From NCBI RefSeq assembly GCF_000766865.1, contig NZ_JNFA01000025.1:124001-188000 (forward strand): DNA of 64,000 nt. Reading direction: 5' to 3'. The notes under the pieces were generated by a model, which had not been told where the DNA came from, did no database searches, and saw nothing but the letters and a program-made list of their open reading frames with translations. Of this stretch, positions 44,801 through 53,058 are shown piece after piece. This DNA comes from Listeria booriae. Lineage in GTDB: Bacteria > Bacillota > Bacilli > Lactobacillales > Listeriaceae. Within the stretch, counting starts at the first letter, position 1. Each line of letters opens with the position of its first letter. The position numbers and the translations under genes are program-made.

Positions 44801-45046
44801 CTCGTGAGTTATGGCGAGAAGCATTTATTTGATACGGTTGCTTATGATTATTTCGCGGTTTCAATGCCGAATACGGTTGTTTTTGATGATGATATTCAGT
44901 TAAATAACACGATTTACTGCCAGTATTTGATGGCGCTTGGCAATATTGGGCTCGGGAATACTGAAAAAGCACGTGAGTTATTGGAAGGGATTTTAGTCAT
45001 TCGACCAGATCACCAAGGCGCGATTAGACATCTATCATTTTGTTAA
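41801..45046 (+). CDS. DUF5107 domain protein with tetratricopeptide repeats
   Basis: 1081 residues, cytosolic (no signal). The N-terminal 330 or so residues are the DUF5107 domain, a galactose-mutarotase-like beta-sandwich, with LLPELGGRIQRATDKTNNYDFVYYN-type substrate loop and WISGGIEFNWPQHHRPS. The rest is helical TPR solenoid, with repeats such as GYGMFLYRRGLFAQARDYFQ, PLFNLGLAYVKLGDDEKAYDAF and YYLGNLYYDKRQYVDAVALW. The precise activity is not known to me. First gene of the operon containing an aldose epimerase, a sugar ABC importer and a GH36 alpha-galactosidase, so it likely senses or processes a galactoside or its product. TTGGAG precedes the ATG. Confidence 0.85.
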   Translation: MKTVRVWEEEIVIPTYEALAPDKNPLFFEKRVYQGSSGKVYPLPVTEKIADDKVDKTYKAVYLENEYLKVMLLPELGGRIQRATDKTNNYDFVYYNHVIKPALVGLAGPWISGGIEFNWPQHHRPSTFMPVEYTIVANEDGSKTVWTSEIDQMYGSRGSAGFTLYPDKAYIEITGKVYNRTDIPQTFLWWANPAVPVNDHTISVFPPDVHAVMDHGKRAVSSFPIATGTYYKFDYSEGVDISMYKNIQVPTSYMAHHSDYDFIGNYDEQKQAGLLHIADHHVSPGKKQWTWGNGDFGRAWDRNLTDDDGPYIELMTGVFTDNQPDFTWLKPYEEKTFQQYFMPYKGVGRVKNATVDASVNLESDGKSTTLTIYASAVFIGAQITLTAGQKTIFADSVDLSPDLFYHKVLDVAGDDLTVRVCDANGQLLVNYALKEEELQPLPEPAEALVSPTDMKTTEELFLAALHIEQYRHATLDAEQYYLEGLRRDAKDIRLNNGYGMFLYRRGLFAQARDYFQNAVDTLTWKSPNPYYGEPLFNLGLAYVKLGDDEKAYDAFYKATWNDDTQAAAFYQLACIASRRADWDGALAFVQRAIVKNQHHLKARVLEVYISRRMNLAVTPLVAANLGIDALDLGSLFEAAKLDVAAKPAWQSAMRDSLNNYLELALDYASFGDRQSAMEILQECPVASPLKYYYLAYMAPKHADQLAWIEEAEKASPDYCFPNKLDEILILQRVIALCPDASFAKYYLGNLYYDKRQYVDAVALWESSATLNPDFPTVHRNLAFAYYNKQHDAMKALQSIEKACALDPDDGRLLLERDQLAASQSTSVSDRLTALQDNMVTTKTRDDLFITYISLLNTRGDYEIALDLLLNRKFHPWEGGEGKVSGQYLYALIELAKQKIDSAPQEAVALLERTFAYPDNLGEGKLANVRDTISYYYLAQAYAKLGQEEQAASSFLQATQGKFEPESVLYYNDQPADTILYQGWAHGALGNAAAAKSCFHKLVSYGEKHLFDTVAYDYFAVSMPNTVVFDDDIQLNNTIYCQYLMALGNIGLGNTEKARELLEGILVIRPDHQGAIRHLSFC

Positions 45047-45052
45047 ATCAAT

Positions 45053-45084
45053 GAGGAATGGCGTTAGTTCGCCTTCCTCTTTTT
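45053..45084 (+). terminator. Intra-operon terminator/attenuator before the epimerase gene
   Basis: GAGGAATGGCG pairs with CGCCTTCCTC with a one-base bulge (45053-45063 with 45070-45079), followed by five T. AAAGGAG for the epimerase starts 2 nt later, so read-through or structure opening decides epimerase expression. Confidence 0.7.
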
Positions 45085-45099
45085 GAAAGGAGAATTTCA

Positions 45100-46086
45100 T
45101 TGAAAGTGTATCAGTTGGAAAATACTAACGGGATTTCTATGCGTTTTATGAATTATGGTGCGACGGTTATCGCGATTGAAACACCTGATTCTCGCGGGGA
45201 GATGGATAATATTATTTTGAGTTTGCCGACACCGCACGATTATACGAAAGAAAAAACCTATCTTGGTGCGACTATCGGGCGTGTTGCTGGGCGTATCCGC
45301 GTCGGCGAATGGACTTTTCCACTTGAAAAAAATGAGGGCGACAATCATTGCCATGGCGGTACAATCGGATTTGAATCTCGTTTCTGGGACGGCGAGCCTT
45401 TTCAAGAAGAAACGCGTGTTGGTGTTCGTTTTACGTATCATAGCCCTGCTTTTGAAAATGGCTATCCAGGGAATTTAACGGCGACGGTTTGTCATAGTTT
45501 GGACCATGAGAACAATTGGCGCACCACGTACACAGCCACAACGGATGCCACCACTTTGTTTAATCCGACAAATCATGTGTATTTTAATTTAGCTGGGAGT
45601 AAGGAAAATACGATTCACAATCACACGCTCACAATTCAAAGTGATGCGTACCTCCCTTTAACCGCTGAAAATTTACCAACTGGCGAAATCAAAAATGTCC
45701 AAAACACCCCGTTTGATTTGCGAACTGCGACACCGTTACAGGCTGTCCTTGCAAGTAACCATCGCGATATTCAGCAGTCACAAGGACTAAATCACCCTTT
45801 CATCCTGAACAACCAACAACATTCCGCCGCAACGCTCACGCATCCGGACACAGGTCGACAAATCAGCATCATAACAACAGCTCCAGCGGTTATCGCCTAT
45901 ACGGGCAACCATTTCAATCAAGACTTCACCCTGTCCACGGGTCAAAAAGTAACCAAGTACGCTGGAATCGCCTTAGAAACCCAACAACTTCCCGATGCGA
46001 TTCATCATCCTAACTTCGGAAATATTATTTTGCAACCAGATCAGCCCTTTTATTCCGAAACAACGTATCAATTTAGCCTAAAGTAG
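45100..46086 (+). CDS. galM: Aldose 1-epimerase (galactose mutarotase)
   Basis: 328 residues from the TTG at 45100 (MKVYQLENTNG), which has AAAGGAG upstream; a longer frame from 45058 runs through the hairpin and is rejected. Visible motifs are NYGATVIAIETPD, YLGATIGRVAGRI, HGGTIGFESRFWDG (catalytic-region His), NPTNHVYFNLAG and the C-terminal ALETQQLPDAIHHPNF with the catalytic Glu. It interconverts alpha- and beta-galactose released by the alpha-galactosidase. Third-position composition shifts from G/T to A/C about halfway through the gene. Confidence 0.92.
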   Translation: MKVYQLENTNGISMRFMNYGATVIAIETPDSRGEMDNIILSLPTPHDYTKEKTYLGATIGRVAGRIRVGEWTFPLEKNEGDNHCHGGTIGFESRFWDGEPFQEETRVGVRFTYHSPAFENGYPGNLTATVCHSLDHENNWRTTYTATTDATTLFNPTNHVYFNLAGSKENTIHNHTLTIQSDAYLPLTAENLPTGEIKNVQNTPFDLRTATPLQAVLASNHRDIQQSQGLNHPFILNNQQHSAATLTHPDTGRQISIITTAPAVIAYTGNHFNQDFTLSTGQKVTKYAGIALETQQLPDAIHHPNFGNIILQPDQPFYSETTYQFSLK

Positions 46087-46119
46087 AAAATAATCCATCT
46101 TTCTAGCAACATAATCTAT

Positions 46120-46147
46120 TTGAAAAAAACGGCTATTTACCTATAAT
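46120..46147 (+). promoter_or_regulatory. Promoter of the ABC importer genes
   Basis: TTGAAA (46120-46125), 16 nt, TATAAT (46142-46147). This is an internal promoter that would drive the binding protein and downstream genes. Confidence 0.6.
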
Positions 46148-46178
46148 TAGCTTATCAAATAGCTATTTAACACCGAAT

Positions 46179-46195
46179 AAGTAAGCGCTTTCCAA
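46179..46195 (+). promoter_or_regulatory. Cre-like catabolite repression site
   Basis: AAGTAAGCGCTTTCCAA is a near-palindromic match to the CcpA cre consensus. It lies about 25-40 nt downstream of the predicted start, a roadblock position, consistent with glucose repression of the galactoside importer. Confidence 0.65.
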
Positions 46196-46223
46196 AAATA
46201 GGAGTAGAGAGGACGAATAATCA

Positions 46224-47492
46224 ATGAAAACACGCAGAACAAGAATTTTAGCCATTTTTTTCACTATCCTTTTAGCAGTTGGGCTGGCAGGTTGCGGATC
46301 TTCTGGATCTGATAAAGCCTCGTCATCAGGAAAAAACGAGATTACTCTAGCACTTTGGGATGCTAACCAGAAACCCGCCATGGAAGAAATGTCAAAAGCA
46401 TTCATGAAAGAAAATCCTGATATTAAAGTCAATGTCGAGCTAACACCATGGGATCAATACTGGACAAAATTACAAGCAGCGGCAACTGGCGGGAATATGG
46501 CAGACGTTTTCTGGATGTCGCCAGAACAAATTTTCACATATGCACAAGGTGACGCGTTGCTTGATCTGAATGACAAGATTAAAGCGGACAAGTTCGACAT
46601 GACGAAATATCCTGAGAACTTAGTGGACGCGCTAAAAGTAGACGATAAACAACTGGCAATTCCGAAAGATAATAGTACCGTTGCGCTTTGGTATAACAAA
46701 GATTTGTTTGACAAAGCTGGGGTTTCTTATCCTGATGACACGTGGACTTGGGATACTTGGATGGATGCCGCGAAGAAACTGACTGACAAAAAGGCTGGGG
46801 TTTACGGTATGCTAGCGCCGAATAATGGGCAGAATTTCATTTACAATTTGATTTATCAAAACGGTTCTGATTTCTTCACTGAAGATGGCAAGAAGAGCCT
46901 TTATGATTCACCAAAAACGATCGAAGCTGTCGAATACGGTACTGAATTTATCAAAAAAGGCTACTCCCCTTCTATCGCCGACTTTAGTAACACAACGCCA
47001 GACCAATATTTCGAATCTGGTAAAGCCGCGATGGTTACTGCAGGTTCTTGGATGAACAGTGAATATTTATCCATTGACGGACTAAATGTTGGTGTTGCGC
47101 CAATGCCGAAGAAAGCAGATCATGGCACGATTTCAGCAGGTATGGGCTATTCGATCGCAGCCAAAACAAAAAATCCAGATGCTGCTTGGAAATTCGTGCA
47201 GTACATGGGCGGTAAAGATGCCAACCTCATTCAATCAAAATCTGGTGCAGCAATTTCTGCTTATGATGGCACGCAACAACCATATGTCGATAAATTCCCA
47301 ACGATTGACGCACAAGTATTTGTGGATGCTGCGAAATACGGCCATTCGTCTTACATGGTTCCGAGTCGTGCGGACTGGTTAAGCATGGAAGAAGACATGA
47401 TGATTAACATTTTCTCCGGCCAAATCAGCGCCAAGAAAGGCTGTACCGAACTAGCGAAACAAATCAACGACGTCATCGCTAACCAAAAATAA
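46224..47492 (+). CDS. Sugar ABC transporter substrate-binding lipoprotein
   Basis: 422 residues of the family 1 (MalE/RafE/MsmE-like) binding proteins. The lipobox is LAGC with Cys24. Mature-domain features are ITLALWDANQKPAMEEMSKAFMKENPDI, TPWDQYWTKLQAAATGGNMADVFWMS and LWYNKDLFDKAGVSYPDDTWTWDTW. It is anchored outside the membrane and delivers a (tri)saccharide, probably raffinose/melibiose-type galactosides given the GH36 enzyme. GAGAGGACG is the ribosome site. A hairpin after the stop probably raises its level relative to the permeases. Confidence 0.92.
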   Translation: MKTRRTRILAIFFTILLAVGLAGCGSSGSDKASSSGKNEITLALWDANQKPAMEEMSKAFMKENPDIKVNVELTPWDQYWTKLQAAATGGNMADVFWMSPEQIFTYAQGDALLDLNDKIKADKFDMTKYPENLVDALKVDDKQLAIPKDNSTVALWYNKDLFDKAGVSYPDDTWTWDTWMDAAKKLTDKKAGVYGMLAPNNGQNFIYNLIYQNGSDFFTEDGKKSLYDSPKTIEAVEYGTEFIKKGYSPSIADFSNTTPDQYFESGKAAMVTAGSWMNSEYLSIDGLNVGVAPMPKKADHGTISAGMGYSIAAKTKNPDAAWKFVQYMGGKDANLIQSKSGAAISAYDGTQQPYVDKFPTIDAQVFVDAAKYGHSSYMVPSRADWLSMEEDMMINIFSGQISAKKGCTELAKQINDVIANQK

Positions 47493-47503
47493 GTTTTTCA
47501 AAG

Positions 47504-47538
47504 ACGCTTGGAGTTCTTATTTTTAGGACTCTGAGCGT
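47504..47538 (+). promoter_or_regulatory. Intercistronic hairpin after the binding-protein gene
   Basis: A 14-bp stem (47504-47517 with 47525-47538) with three G-U pairs and a 7-nt loop, no T tract. Such structures commonly protect the abundant binding-protein mRNA from 3' decay. Confidence 0.6.
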
Positions 47539-47579
47539 TGTATATTTGGGAAACTACATATCAAAGGGAGTGAAGCTTG

Positions 47580-48479
47580 ATGAAAGAAACATCTTTGAAA
47601 TCGTGGCAACGAAATAAGCAAATCTGGGCTTTTATTTTCATTGCTCCGACTTTGCTACTCATATTAATTTTAAATGTCTGGCCGATTGTTCAAACATTGT
47701 ATTACAGCTTCAACACGATTAAAGGGCTTGGCGAACCCGTCTGGAATGGCATTGCTAACTACACAACGGCTTTCCATGACAAAGAACTTGGGCGCGCGCT
47801 CATCAACACGATGATTTTCACCGTTGTTACCGTTCCTGTTGGCACCTTCTTATCGCTACTCACAGCCGTCCTACTCAACTCCAAAATTAAAGCAAAATCC
47901 TTTTTCCGGGTCGTGTATTTCATTCCGGTCATTTCGGCGCCTGTCGCGGTTTCGATGGTTTGGAAATGGCTTTATAACTCGGAATATGGGCTGATTAACT
48001 ATTTGTTATCGTTGATTGGTATTAACGGACCTGACTGGCTTGGTGACCCTAAATTTGCGCTGACGTCGATTATGATTGTCGGCATTTGGTCACTCGTTGG
48101 TTACAATATGGTTATTTTGTTAGGCGGATTGCAAGATATTCCAAAAACTTTTTATGAAGCGGCGGAAATGGATGGCGCTGGACCTGTGAAGCAATTTTTC
48201 ACGATTACGATTCCGCTTCTTTCTCCGACTTTGTTTTTCGTTGTTATTACGACGTTTATCGGTGCGCTTCAAGTGTTTGATTACATTTTGATGATGATTA
48301 GTCGTTACAGTCCTTCAATTAAGTCGACCGAATCGATTGTATATCTTTTTTACCAATACACGTTTGCGAATAATAATAAGGGCTACGGCGCGACAATCGC
48401 TATTATTCTGCTCGTGATTATTCTCGTCATCACGATGATTCAAATGAAACTACAGAAAAAATGGGTGCACTACAAATAA
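47580..48479 (+). CDS. Sugar ABC transporter permease (MalF/MsmF-like)
   Basis: 299 residues, six membrane helices. The cytoplasmic coupling-loop motif EAAEMDGAGPVKQFFTITIPLLSPT (EAA motif, about residue 200) is present. AAAGGGAG precedes the ATG at 47580; a TTG one codon earlier is possible. It pairs with the next permease to form the channel of the galactoside importer. No ATPase gene is in the operon, so a shared MsmK-type ATPase elsewhere is expected. Confidence 0.93.
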   Translation: MKETSLKSWQRNKQIWAFIFIAPTLLLILILNVWPIVQTLYYSFNTIKGLGEPVWNGIANYTTAFHDKELGRALINTMIFTVVTVPVGTFLSLLTAVLLNSKIKAKSFFRVVYFIPVISAPVAVSMVWKWLYNSEYGLINYLLSLIGINGPDWLGDPKFALTSIMIVGIWSLVGYNMVILLGGLQDIPKTFYEAAEMDGAGPVKQFFTITIPLLSPTLFFVVITTFIGALQVFDYILMMISRYSPSIKSTESIVYLFYQYTFANNNKGYGATIAIILLVIILVITMIQMKLQKKWVHYK

Positions 48480-48494
48480 GGAGGGGCAAAAATC

Positions 48495-49325
48495 ATGCCT
48501 AAAAAAAGAATTGCAACGAGTCATATTTTCATTTATATACTACTCGGAATCGGCGCCATCGTTATGATTGTCCCGTTTCTATGGAGTATTTTAACGTCCT
48601 TTAAAACATTATCGGAGTCGCTCGAATTTCCACCGAAATTATTCCCAGCAGACTGGAGCTTCAAAAACTATACCGATGTTTGGCACGCTTTGCCGTTCCC
48701 GTATTTCTTTTGGAATACCTTTGTGATGATTGCCGTTCGGGTCGTTGTCTCCACTGCACTATGCGCGCTCGCTGGTTTTGCTTTTGCGCGAATTCGCTTT
48801 AAAGGCAGTAATATTTTGTTCTTGTTAGTCTTGTTGCCGATGATGATTCCTGGGCAAGTGTATATTTTACCGCAATATTTGCTCGTATCGGATATGGGGC
48901 TTGTAAACACGGTCACCGCGCTTATTATTCCGGGGATTGCCAGTGCATTTGGGACATTTTTGATGCGCCAGTTCTTCATGAGCGTTCCCGACGAACTCGA
49001 AGAAGCCGCCACACTCGATGGCTGTAATACCGTACAAATTTTCTTCAAAATCATGCTACCTCTTGCAAAAGCACCACTGACATCGCTCGCCATTTTCACG
49101 TCTTTATTCGCTTGGAAAGATTTGATGTGGCCACTGATTGTCAACATGTCACCTGAAAAAATGCCGCTATCATCTGGTTTGGCGTTACTACAAGGACAAT
49201 ACACAACGAACTATCCGCAACTCATGGCGGGATCTGTCATCGCAACGATTCCGATGGTGATTCTGTTCATCATTTTCCAAAAGAAATTCGTACAAGGGGT
49301 CGCTTCTACAGGGTCCAAAAATTAA
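48495..49325 (+). CDS. Sugar ABC transporter permease (MalG/MsmG-like)
   Basis: 276 residues, six membrane helices, EAA motif EEAATLDGCNTVQIFFKIMLPLAK near residue 175. The C-terminus FQKKFVQGVASTGSKN is the usual MalG-type end. AAGGAGGGG precedes the ATG. It is 15 nt after the first permease and 15 nt before the alpha-galactosidase gene. Confidence 0.93.
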   Translation: MPKKRIATSHIFIYILLGIGAIVMIVPFLWSILTSFKTLSESLEFPPKLFPADWSFKNYTDVWHALPFPYFFWNTFVMIAVRVVVSTALCALAGFAFARIRFKGSNILFLLVLLPMMIPGQVYILPQYLLVSDMGLVNTVTALIIPGIASAFGTFLMRQFFMSVPDELEEAATLDGCNTVQIFFKIMLPLAKAPLTSLAIFTSLFAWKDLMWPLIVNMSPEKMPLSSGLALLQGQYTTNYPQLMAGSVIATIPMVILFIIFQKKFVQGVASTGSKN

Positions 49326-49340
49326 AAAGGAGGCGCAGCA

Positions 49341-51539
49341 ATGCCGATTATTTTTCACGAAGAAACAGGGCAATTTCATTTATTTAATGATGATGTAAGT
49401 TATGTGATGGAGCTTAAGGAGCAGTTCTTGGTTCATGTTTATTGGGGTGAGCGGATTCGGAGTTTCACGCAGTCGGATACGTATCCGAAGAAAGATCGTT
49501 CGTCTTTCTCGCCAAACCCTTATCGTACAAATGATGCGACTTTTTCGCTAGATAATGCGTTACAAGAGTTTCCTGGATTTGATTCGGGGGATTACCGGGA
49601 GCCAGCGTTTGAAATGACGCATCCGGATGGGACGAAGGCGACGCAATTTAAATACGCTAGTCATACGATTTATAGTGGGAAGAAGCGTTTGGAAGGCTTG
49701 CCAGCGACGTATGTTTTGGAGGACGATGAGGCCCAAACACTGGAAATCACACTTGCAGACGATATTCGCGGAATCCGAGCGACGCTAAGCTATACGATTT
49801 ATCGGGATCGTTCTGCCATCACAAAATCCGTGCAATACCAAAACACGTCGGAACACACGATTCAATTAAACCGCGCGCTCTCTAGTTGTGTTGACTTTGA
49901 TGATGCCGCATTCGACTTGCTTCAACTCCCAGGTGCATGGGCACGCGAAAAACAAATTGTGAAAACACCACTCGCGATGGGCATCCATGTTTTAGACAGC
50001 AAACGCGGCGCCAGCAGTACCCATCAACAACCATTCATCGCCCTTCTTCGCAAAAATACGACCGAGCATCATGGTGATGTGTACGGCTTCCATTTTGTGT
50101 ATAGTGGCAGTTTTACGATTCGTACGGAGGTAGATACGTTTTCGCAGACGCGCGTCTTGGTTGGCATAAATCCACATAATTTTGGCTGGCAACTGGAGCC
50201 GAATGCCATTTTCCAAACGCCGGAAGTTGTATTAGTGTATGCTAAAAATGGCTTGAATGACATGTCGCACACGTTCCATTCGCTGTATACCGAACGATTG
50301 GCGCGCGGCGAACATCAATTGCAGGAGCGTCCTGTTTTAATTAATAACTGGGAAAGTACTTACTTCCAATTCGACGAGCAGAAATTATTGAATTTAGCAG
50401 ACGGGGCTAAAGCGCTTGGTGCAGAGCTTTTCGTATTGGATGATGGCTGGTTTGAAGCGCGGAATGATGATACTACGTCACTTGGAGATTGGATTGTGGA
50501 TCGCAAGAAATTACCGTCAGGACTCGTCAGCCTCTCTTCTCAAATTCACGAACGTGGCTTGAAATTCGGTTTATGGTTCGAACCGGAAATGATTTCAGAG
50601 CAAAGCCAACTTTTCAAAGCGCATCCGGATTGGCATATTCATGTGGATGGCTACCCTACTTCGCTTGGGCGTAACCAGCTCGTGCTTGATTTTAGCCGTC
50701 AGGAAGTGCGGGCAGAAATTGTTCGCCAAATGACAGAAATCCTTGATGCGGTGCCGATTGATTACATTAAGTGGGACATGAATCGCAATATGACGGAGAT
50801 TGGCTCGCGTGGCCTGACACCGCAACAACAAATGGAACTCCCACATCGCTACATGCTCGGCTTATACGAAGTAATCGACTATTTAACCGAACGCTATCCC
50901 CATATTCTTTTTGAAAACTGTTCTGGTGGTGGCGGGCGCTTTGATCCAGGTATGGCTTACTATATGCCGCAAAGCTGGGCCAGCGATAACACGGATGCCA
51001 TCGAACGTATCAAAATTCAATATGGTACTAGTTTGATTTTCCCGCCAGTGATGATTTGTGCGCAATTATCGGAAAGTCCGAACCATCAAGTTGGACGCAT
51101 CACGCCGCTACAAACCCGCGCAGATGTTGCTATGAGCGCGAATTTTGGTATCATGCTCGATTTAAATAAAGAAAGTCAGGAAACATTGGACGCTGTACAA
51201 CAAGACATCGCTTGGTATAAAAAACACCGCCAGCTCATCCAATTTGGGCGCTTTTCACGACTGATTAGCCCTTACGAAAGCAATTTTGCGGGTTGGAGTT
51301 TCACTGCGCCTAATCAAGAAGAGTCCCTCGTTTTCTTTTTCAAAATTCTTGGTGCGGCATCGGAACCTTTCTTGCGCTTGCAGTTGCGTGATTTAAATCC
51401 GGAGTATACGTACGCAATCGGTGACACAACCTATTCTGGCGAGGAATTAATGAAATTCGGACTTTACTTAAACCCAGACATCTCAGGCGATTTCCAAAGC
51501 AAAGTCCTCCACCTTAAACGCGTGGTTACAAAAATGTAA
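49341..51539 (+). CDS. Alpha-galactosidase, glycoside hydrolase family 36
   Basis: 732 residues, typical for tetrameric GH36 enzymes. The catalytic barrel shows LFVLDDGWFEARNDD, GLWFEPEMIS, the nucleophile Asp479 in YIKWDMNRNMTE, ENCSGGGGRFDPGM and the acid/base Asp549 in SWASDNTDAIERI. No signal peptide, so it hydrolyses imported alpha-galactosides (melibiose, raffinose family) in the cytosol. Released galactose is the substrate of the operon's epimerase. AAGGAGG precedes the ATG. No clear terminator is visible after the stop. The coding strand alternates between G/T-rich and A/C-rich third positions. Confidence 0.96.
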   Translation: MPIIFHEETGQFHLFNDDVSYVMELKEQFLVHVYWGERIRSFTQSDTYPKKDRSSFSPNPYRTNDATFSLDNALQEFPGFDSGDYREPAFEMTHPDGTKATQFKYASHTIYSGKKRLEGLPATYVLEDDEAQTLEITLADDIRGIRATLSYTIYRDRSAITKSVQYQNTSEHTIQLNRALSSCVDFDDAAFDLLQLPGAWAREKQIVKTPLAMGIHVLDSKRGASSTHQQPFIALLRKNTTEHHGDVYGFHFVYSGSFTIRTEVDTFSQTRVLVGINPHNFGWQLEPNAIFQTPEVVLVYAKNGLNDMSHTFHSLYTERLARGEHQLQERPVLINNWESTYFQFDEQKLLNLADGAKALGAELFVLDDGWFEARNDDTTSLGDWIVDRKKLPSGLVSLSSQIHERGLKFGLWFEPEMISEQSQLFKAHPDWHIHVDGYPTSLGRNQLVLDFSRQEVRAEIVRQMTEILDAVPIDYIKWDMNRNMTEIGSRGLTPQQQMELPHRYMLGLYEVIDYLTERYPHILFENCSGGGGRFDPGMAYYMPQSWASDNTDAIERIKIQYGTSLIFPPVMICAQLSESPNHQVGRITPLQTRADVAMSANFGIMLDLNKESQETLDAVQQDIAWYKKHRQLIQFGRFSRLISPYESNFAGWSFTAPNQEESLVFFFKILGAASEPFLRLQLRDLNPEYTYAIGDTTYSGEELMKFGLYLNPDISGDFQSKVLHLKRVVTKM

Positions 51540-51634
51540 TGATAACAAGCGATTTTGTCACCCAATTCCATGGCTAGCGAGTGCTATTCTGTCATATACT
51601 TAGGACAACAAGTTACGAAAGGATGTTGTTCATT

Positions 51635-51985
51635 ATGAAAGATCAAAAAATATTAAATGCACTTAGCTACTTCAGCCTATTTTTCGCACCGATTATCGTA
51701 CCGGTTGCTATATGGATATTCAGCGCTACAGAAATTACGAAACACCATGCAAAAGTCGCTTTATTTACACATATTCTCCCTACTATCGGTGGTTTCGCAT
51801 CCTTGTTCCTCGTGAGTTTCGTTGGCGTTAGCACAAACAGTTCGAATGTGACTGGTATTGTTGGACTTGGCTTGATTGTTGCTATCGGCATTATGATTGT
51901 TGTCTTAGCGATTTTCAACATTATCCGTGGTATTCAAGCCCTTGTCGCCAAAGATGATGACCCGCTTTTTAATACATTTGACTAA
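51635..51985 (+). CDS. DUF4870-type small membrane protein
   Basis: 116 residues with three membrane helices and the family pattern ILNALSYFSLFFAPIIVPVAIWI ... HHAKVALFTHILPTI. The ATG at 51635 (MKDQKIL) fits the family N-terminus; AAAGG is 12 nt upstream, so an ATG at 51623 (MLFIM) cannot be excluded. Function unknown. Confidence 0.78.
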   Translation: MKDQKILNALSYFSLFFAPIIVPVAIWIFSATEITKHHAKVALFTHILPTIGGFASLFLVSFVGVSTNSSNVTGIVGLGLIVAIGIMIVVLAIFNIIRGIQALVAKDDDPLFNTFD

Positions 51986-52049
51986 ACCAAGATGCGAAAC
52001 CTTCCCATTTTTATGATATAATATGTGTGGAAATGGGGGGAAATGCATC

Positions 52050-52448
52050 ATGCGTTTTATCTTTGCTTATTTAACTGTATTTATATTTGGTATTCTAGCA
52101 GTAATCGGGATGGAAGCAATTATGTACAGTGAAATGACGTATCAGCTCGTGTTTGCAGCGATTCTCTTTGCAGCACCGCTCATACTTGTTGGTACTACAG
52201 TAGCCGAAATGTTCTATGGTTTCAGTCAAAATGCGACCGCCAAACGTTTCATTCTTTGGGGATTCGTTTTTGGTGTTGTTGCCACAGTCGTGATTACGAG
52301 CATTTTACAGCTTGTTAGCACGCTCATGATTATCATGATTTCATTGCTCGGCGGCCTTATTAGCGCGTTTCTTTCATGGGTCTTCTTCGTCATCCGAGGC
52401 GGCCATAAAGAAAGCGGAAAAGCAGCAACTAAAACATCCACAAAATAA
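52050..52448 (+). CDS. Small integral membrane protein
   Basis: 132 residues with four membrane helices and a charged C-terminal tail (RGGHKESGKAATKTSTK). The ATG at 52050 is preceded by GGGGGGAA. It has its own region upstream with a TATAAT-like sequence near 52016-52021 and ends at a strong bidirectional terminator. No family recognised. Confidence 0.72.
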   Translation: MRFIFAYLTVFIFGILAVIGMEAIMYSEMTYQLVFAAILFAAPLILVGTTVAEMFYGFSQNATAKRFILWGFVFGVVATVVITSILQLVSTLMIIMISLLGGLISAFLSWVFFVIRGGHKESGKAATKTSTK

Positions 52449-52450
52449 TA

Positions 52451-52490
52451 AAACGCTCAAAATCAGATTTCCCGATTTTGAGCGTTTTTA
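52451..52490. terminator. Bidirectional terminator
   Basis: Perfect 14-bp stem AAACGCTCAAAATC/GATTTTGAGCGTTT (52451-52464 with 52474-52487) with A/T flanks, between the convergent membrane-protein and GNAT genes. Confidence 0.9.
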
Positions 52491-52494
52491 TTAT

Positions 52495-52995
52495 TTATTC
52501 CTCTTCTTCCACATGTTGAATCAACTGCAAACGCACAGTTTCAAGCTTATGCCCATAAAAGTCTTCCTCGAACTTATCCCACTCGACAAATCCGCGTGCT
52601 TTATAAAAAGCCAGTGCATTCGTATTTTCCTTCTCCACATTGACGAATAGTGGCAACGGCAACGCGAACAATTTAATACCTTCATCCAAAAGTTGCGTAC
52701 CATAGCCTTTATGCTTCATACCTGGCACCAAATAAAAGGCCGCCAGTTCACTTTTTCGTTTTTCTAGCTCGATAAAATTTGCAAAGCCAATCACATCATT
52801 ATCTTGCTCCAACACCGCGAATGGCGTCGCTGAAACACGCGTTTTTAACGTCTCCAAATTATAAAACATTTCCAAAAAACGATCCTGTACTTCACGCGGA
52901 ATGATTTTTTCATATGTGTCATGCCAAGATTTTGTAGCGATGCTTTGAATAGCTTCAATATCGTCTAGCGTTCCTTTTCTAATTTGAACTGTCAT
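52495..52995 (-). CDS. GNAT-family N-acetyltransferase
   Basis: 166 residues. The acetyl-CoA-binding motif A is [25 protein letters not shown] (about residue 85), with motif [20 protein letters not shown] downstream. Substrate unknown; could acetylate an amine metabolite or protein N-terminus. AAGGGG lies upstream of the ATG. Confidence 0.88.
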   Translation of the reverse strand: MTVQIRKGTLDDIEAIQSIATKSWHDTYEKIIPREVQDRFLEMFYNLETLKTRVSATPFAVLEQDNDVIGFANFIELEKRKSELAAFYLVPGMKHKGYGTQLLDEGIKLFALPLPLFVNVEKENTNALAFYKARGFVEWDKFEEDFYGHKLETVRLQLIQHVEEEE

Positions 52996-53058
52996 CTGTG
53001 ATTTCCCCTTTCATCCTTGTAGGTTACCACTTAGTATACCCTATTTGGATGCATTTAG

